This document shows positions 15,427 through 16,292 of a stretch of DNA of 16,292 bases, piece by piece; the stretch's first letter is position 1, and each line of letters begins with the position of its first letter. The translations under genes were made by a program, and so were the position numbers. The stretch is from Eubacteriales bacterium (GTDB lineage: Bacteria > Bacillota_A > Clostridia > Lachnospirales > Lachnospiraceae): contig JAUNJL010000053.1 in the NCBI GenBank assembly GCA_030533315.1, positions 1 to 16,292 of the forward strand, read 5' to 3'. The notes under the pieces are model-generated. The model had not been told where the DNA came from. It did not search any database and saw only the letters and a list, made by a program, of their open reading frames with translations.

Positions 15427-15556
15427 GGTAACCGCTCCGTTACCTGGACTGCCGCAGGCAAACCCAGGAGGACCGCTCACGGCTGCGAATCTTTCCCAGC
15501 CGTGTCACGTCCCCACAGCCAGGCCCGTCTGCGGACAGGCCTGACCCAACGGTTAC
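15427..15556 (-). promoter_or_regulatory. cluster of hairpins in the spacer before pduL
   Basis: The 199-bp spacer between the shell gene and pduL holds three stems. CAGGCC...GGCCTG (15520-15543) forms a continuous 10-bp stem with a CGCA loop on the transcribed strand, thanks to one U-G wobble. CACGGCTG/CAGCCGTG (15478-15504) is a perfect 8-bp stem. GGTAAC/GTTACC (15427-15444) is a 6-bp stem. GTAACCG (15428-15434) can alternatively pair with CGGTTAC (15550-15556), enclosing the other two. No T-run is present, so it is not a plain terminator. Confidence 0.5.
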
Positions 15557-15600
15557 TCCAAATGTACTGTATCAGTCCAGTCACAAAACAAAGCCGTTAT

Positions 15601-16071
15601 TTACTGAAGGGTGGGAAGAATCTTCTCCACGTCTGTGTGAGGTCTTGGGATCACGTGCGTGGCCACCAGCTCCCCAAGCCTGGAGGCTGCGGCGCTCCCA
15701 CTCTCAACAGCGGATTTTACGGCGCCCACGTCTCCCCGCACCATAACGGTCACGAGACCGGACCCGATCTTCTCCGTACCCACCAGAACAACGTTTGCTG
15801 CCTTGCACATCTGGTCTGCTGCCTCGATCGCAGCGGTCAGTCCTCTGGTTTCAACCATTCCTAAAGCTTCCTGTGTCATCCTTTTTTCCTCCTTACGATC
15901 TGCCGTCGTTTCTGTCTTTGTCTGTTTTGGAATCCCTGCGGCCTTTGTTTCTGCCAATGACGGCTCCGCCTTCGCTGCTCCGGTCTGTGCCTTTGCGGCT
16001 CTCGCCGTTCTCCTGGGCGCAGCCGCCTTCCCAGGGGCCTTCGCAGTTTCTTTTTTTTCCTCTTCAGCCAT
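15601..16071 (-). CDS. pduA: PduA/PduJ-like hexameric shell protein with N-terminal extension
   Basis: The last 92 residues are a canonical BMC hexamer protein very close to PduA/PduJ of Salmonella: [20 protein letters not shown], the pore loop KIGSG (serine at PduA position 40), [19 protein letters not shown] and the ending [15 protein letters not shown]. From the ATG at 16071 (AGGGGG 7 nt upstream) the frame adds 64 residues rich in alanine, lysine and glutamate with no hydrophobic core, unlike PduA or PduJ. A second start, ATG 15879, carries an ideal AAGGAGG and yields just the 92-residue core. Either the gene makes two forms or only the short one. The extension has no stop codon and repeats AKA-type motifs, so it looks translatable. 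PduA versus PduJ cannot be decided. Confidence 0.85.
   Translation of the reverse strand: MAEEEKKETAKAPGKAAAPRRTARAAKAQTGAAKAEPSLAETKAAGIPKQTKTETTADRKEEKRMTQEALGMVETRGLTAAIEAADQMCKAANVVLVGTEKIGSGLVTVMVRGDVGAVKSAVESGSAAASRLGELVATHVIPRPHTDVEKILPTLQ
15877..15893 (-). promoter_or_regulatory. strong internal ribosome binding site and ATG in the shell gene
   Basis: On the minus strand AAGGAGG lies 8 nt before the ATG at 15879. It is better than the site of the upstream start at 16071 (AGGGGG). It exactly precedes the point where homology to PduA/PduJ begins, so the 92-residue core protein is very likely made. Confidence 0.75.
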
Positions 16072-16085
16072 GCTTCATCCCCCTG

Positions 16086-16292
16086 TTATCCCTCTTGGTT
16101 CTTCCATCGACTTGCGCTTAATTCCACCATTCTGACGATCTCCTCATGGGGACGGGCGATCACCGCATGACACACGGGCTTCTTGATCGCCTTGGCAGCC
16201 GCCGCCTCAACGGCCTCCGTGACAGCCGCCACATCGCCTTCCACAATAATGGTCACCAGTCGTCCGCCCAGCTTACGCTCCCATGACGCCAG
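16086..16292 (-). CDS. BMC-domain shell protein, C-terminal part (5' end outside window)
   Basis: 68 residues up to TAA (plus 16086-16088), open to the window edge. The fragment shows the second half of a hexameric BMC domain: LGGRLVTIIVEGDVAAVTEA, then VCHAVIARPHEEIVRMVE and a short polar tail. The cysteine before HAVIARPHEE and the different tail separate it from the next gene, so it is a distinct shell paralogue. The missing N-terminus prevents a finer name. It ends 14 bp before the downstream start at 16071, consistent with one operon. Confidence 0.85.
   Translation of the reverse strand: MASWERKLGGRLVTIIVEGDVAAVTEAVEAAAAKAIKKPVCHAVIARPHEEIVRMVELSASRWKNQEG

Noticed and set aside
1..16292. 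CRISPR array, tRNA or rRNA genes
   Set aside because: No regularly spaced repeats, cloverleaf-like sequences or rRNA signatures were seen on either strand.

Overview
The window is a fragment of the chromosome of a gut-type anaerobic Firmicute, most likely a Lachnospiraceae-like Clostridium relative. The basis is Firmicute-style AAGGAGG ribosome binding sites, frequent TTG starts, and a fucose-linked propanediol-utilisation (pdu) locus of the type known from gut Clostridia. The locus is visibly GC-rich. The partial insertion sequence at the left edge is clearly more AT-rich and looks acquired.

Layout, left to right. (1) 1-720: 3' part of an IS4/IS1634-type transposase gene with its terminator. 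(2) 721-921: hairpins, including the fucI terminator. (3) 922-2718 (-): fucI, L-fucose isomerase. (4) 2719-2984: divergent regulatory region with interlocked promoters and a structured fucI leader. (5) 2985-3833 (+): an AraC-family regulator. (6) 3834-4250: a 417-bp gap with the pdu operon terminators and a possible small RNA unit on the minus strand. (7) 4251-16292 (-): a long operon transcribed right to left. In transcription order it holds a truncated BMC shell gene, a PduA/PduJ-like shell gene with an unusual N-terminal extension, pduL, a pentameric vertex gene (pduN/eutN), pduS, pduT, a DeoR-family regulator, an iron alcohol dehydrogenase (pduQ-like), pduC, pduD, pduE, pduG, pduH and a two-domain pduO.

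How it works together. Fermentation of L-fucose yields lactaldehyde and then 1,2-propanediol. Inside a protein-shelled bacterial microcompartment, the B12-dependent diol dehydratase PduCDE makes propionaldehyde, and PduGH reactivates the enzyme. PduS (Fe-S flavoprotein-type cobalamin reductase) and PduO (adenosyltransferase) regenerate adenosylcobalamin. PduT may carry electrons across the shell through an Fe-S cluster. The alcohol dehydrogenase makes propanol, and PduL converts propionyl-CoA to propionyl-phosphate. The CoA-acylating aldehyde dehydrogenase (PduP), a propionate kinase, and fuculokinase/fuculose-phosphate aldolase are not in the window. They must lie upstream (to the right) or elsewhere.

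No CRISPR array, tRNA, rRNA or recognisable cobalamin riboswitch was seen. The enzymes belong to known families. The less ordinary signals are the extended shell protein with an internal start, the possible minus-strand RNA unit at about 3834-4092, the competing hairpins upstream of pduL, and the interlocked fucI/araC promoters.
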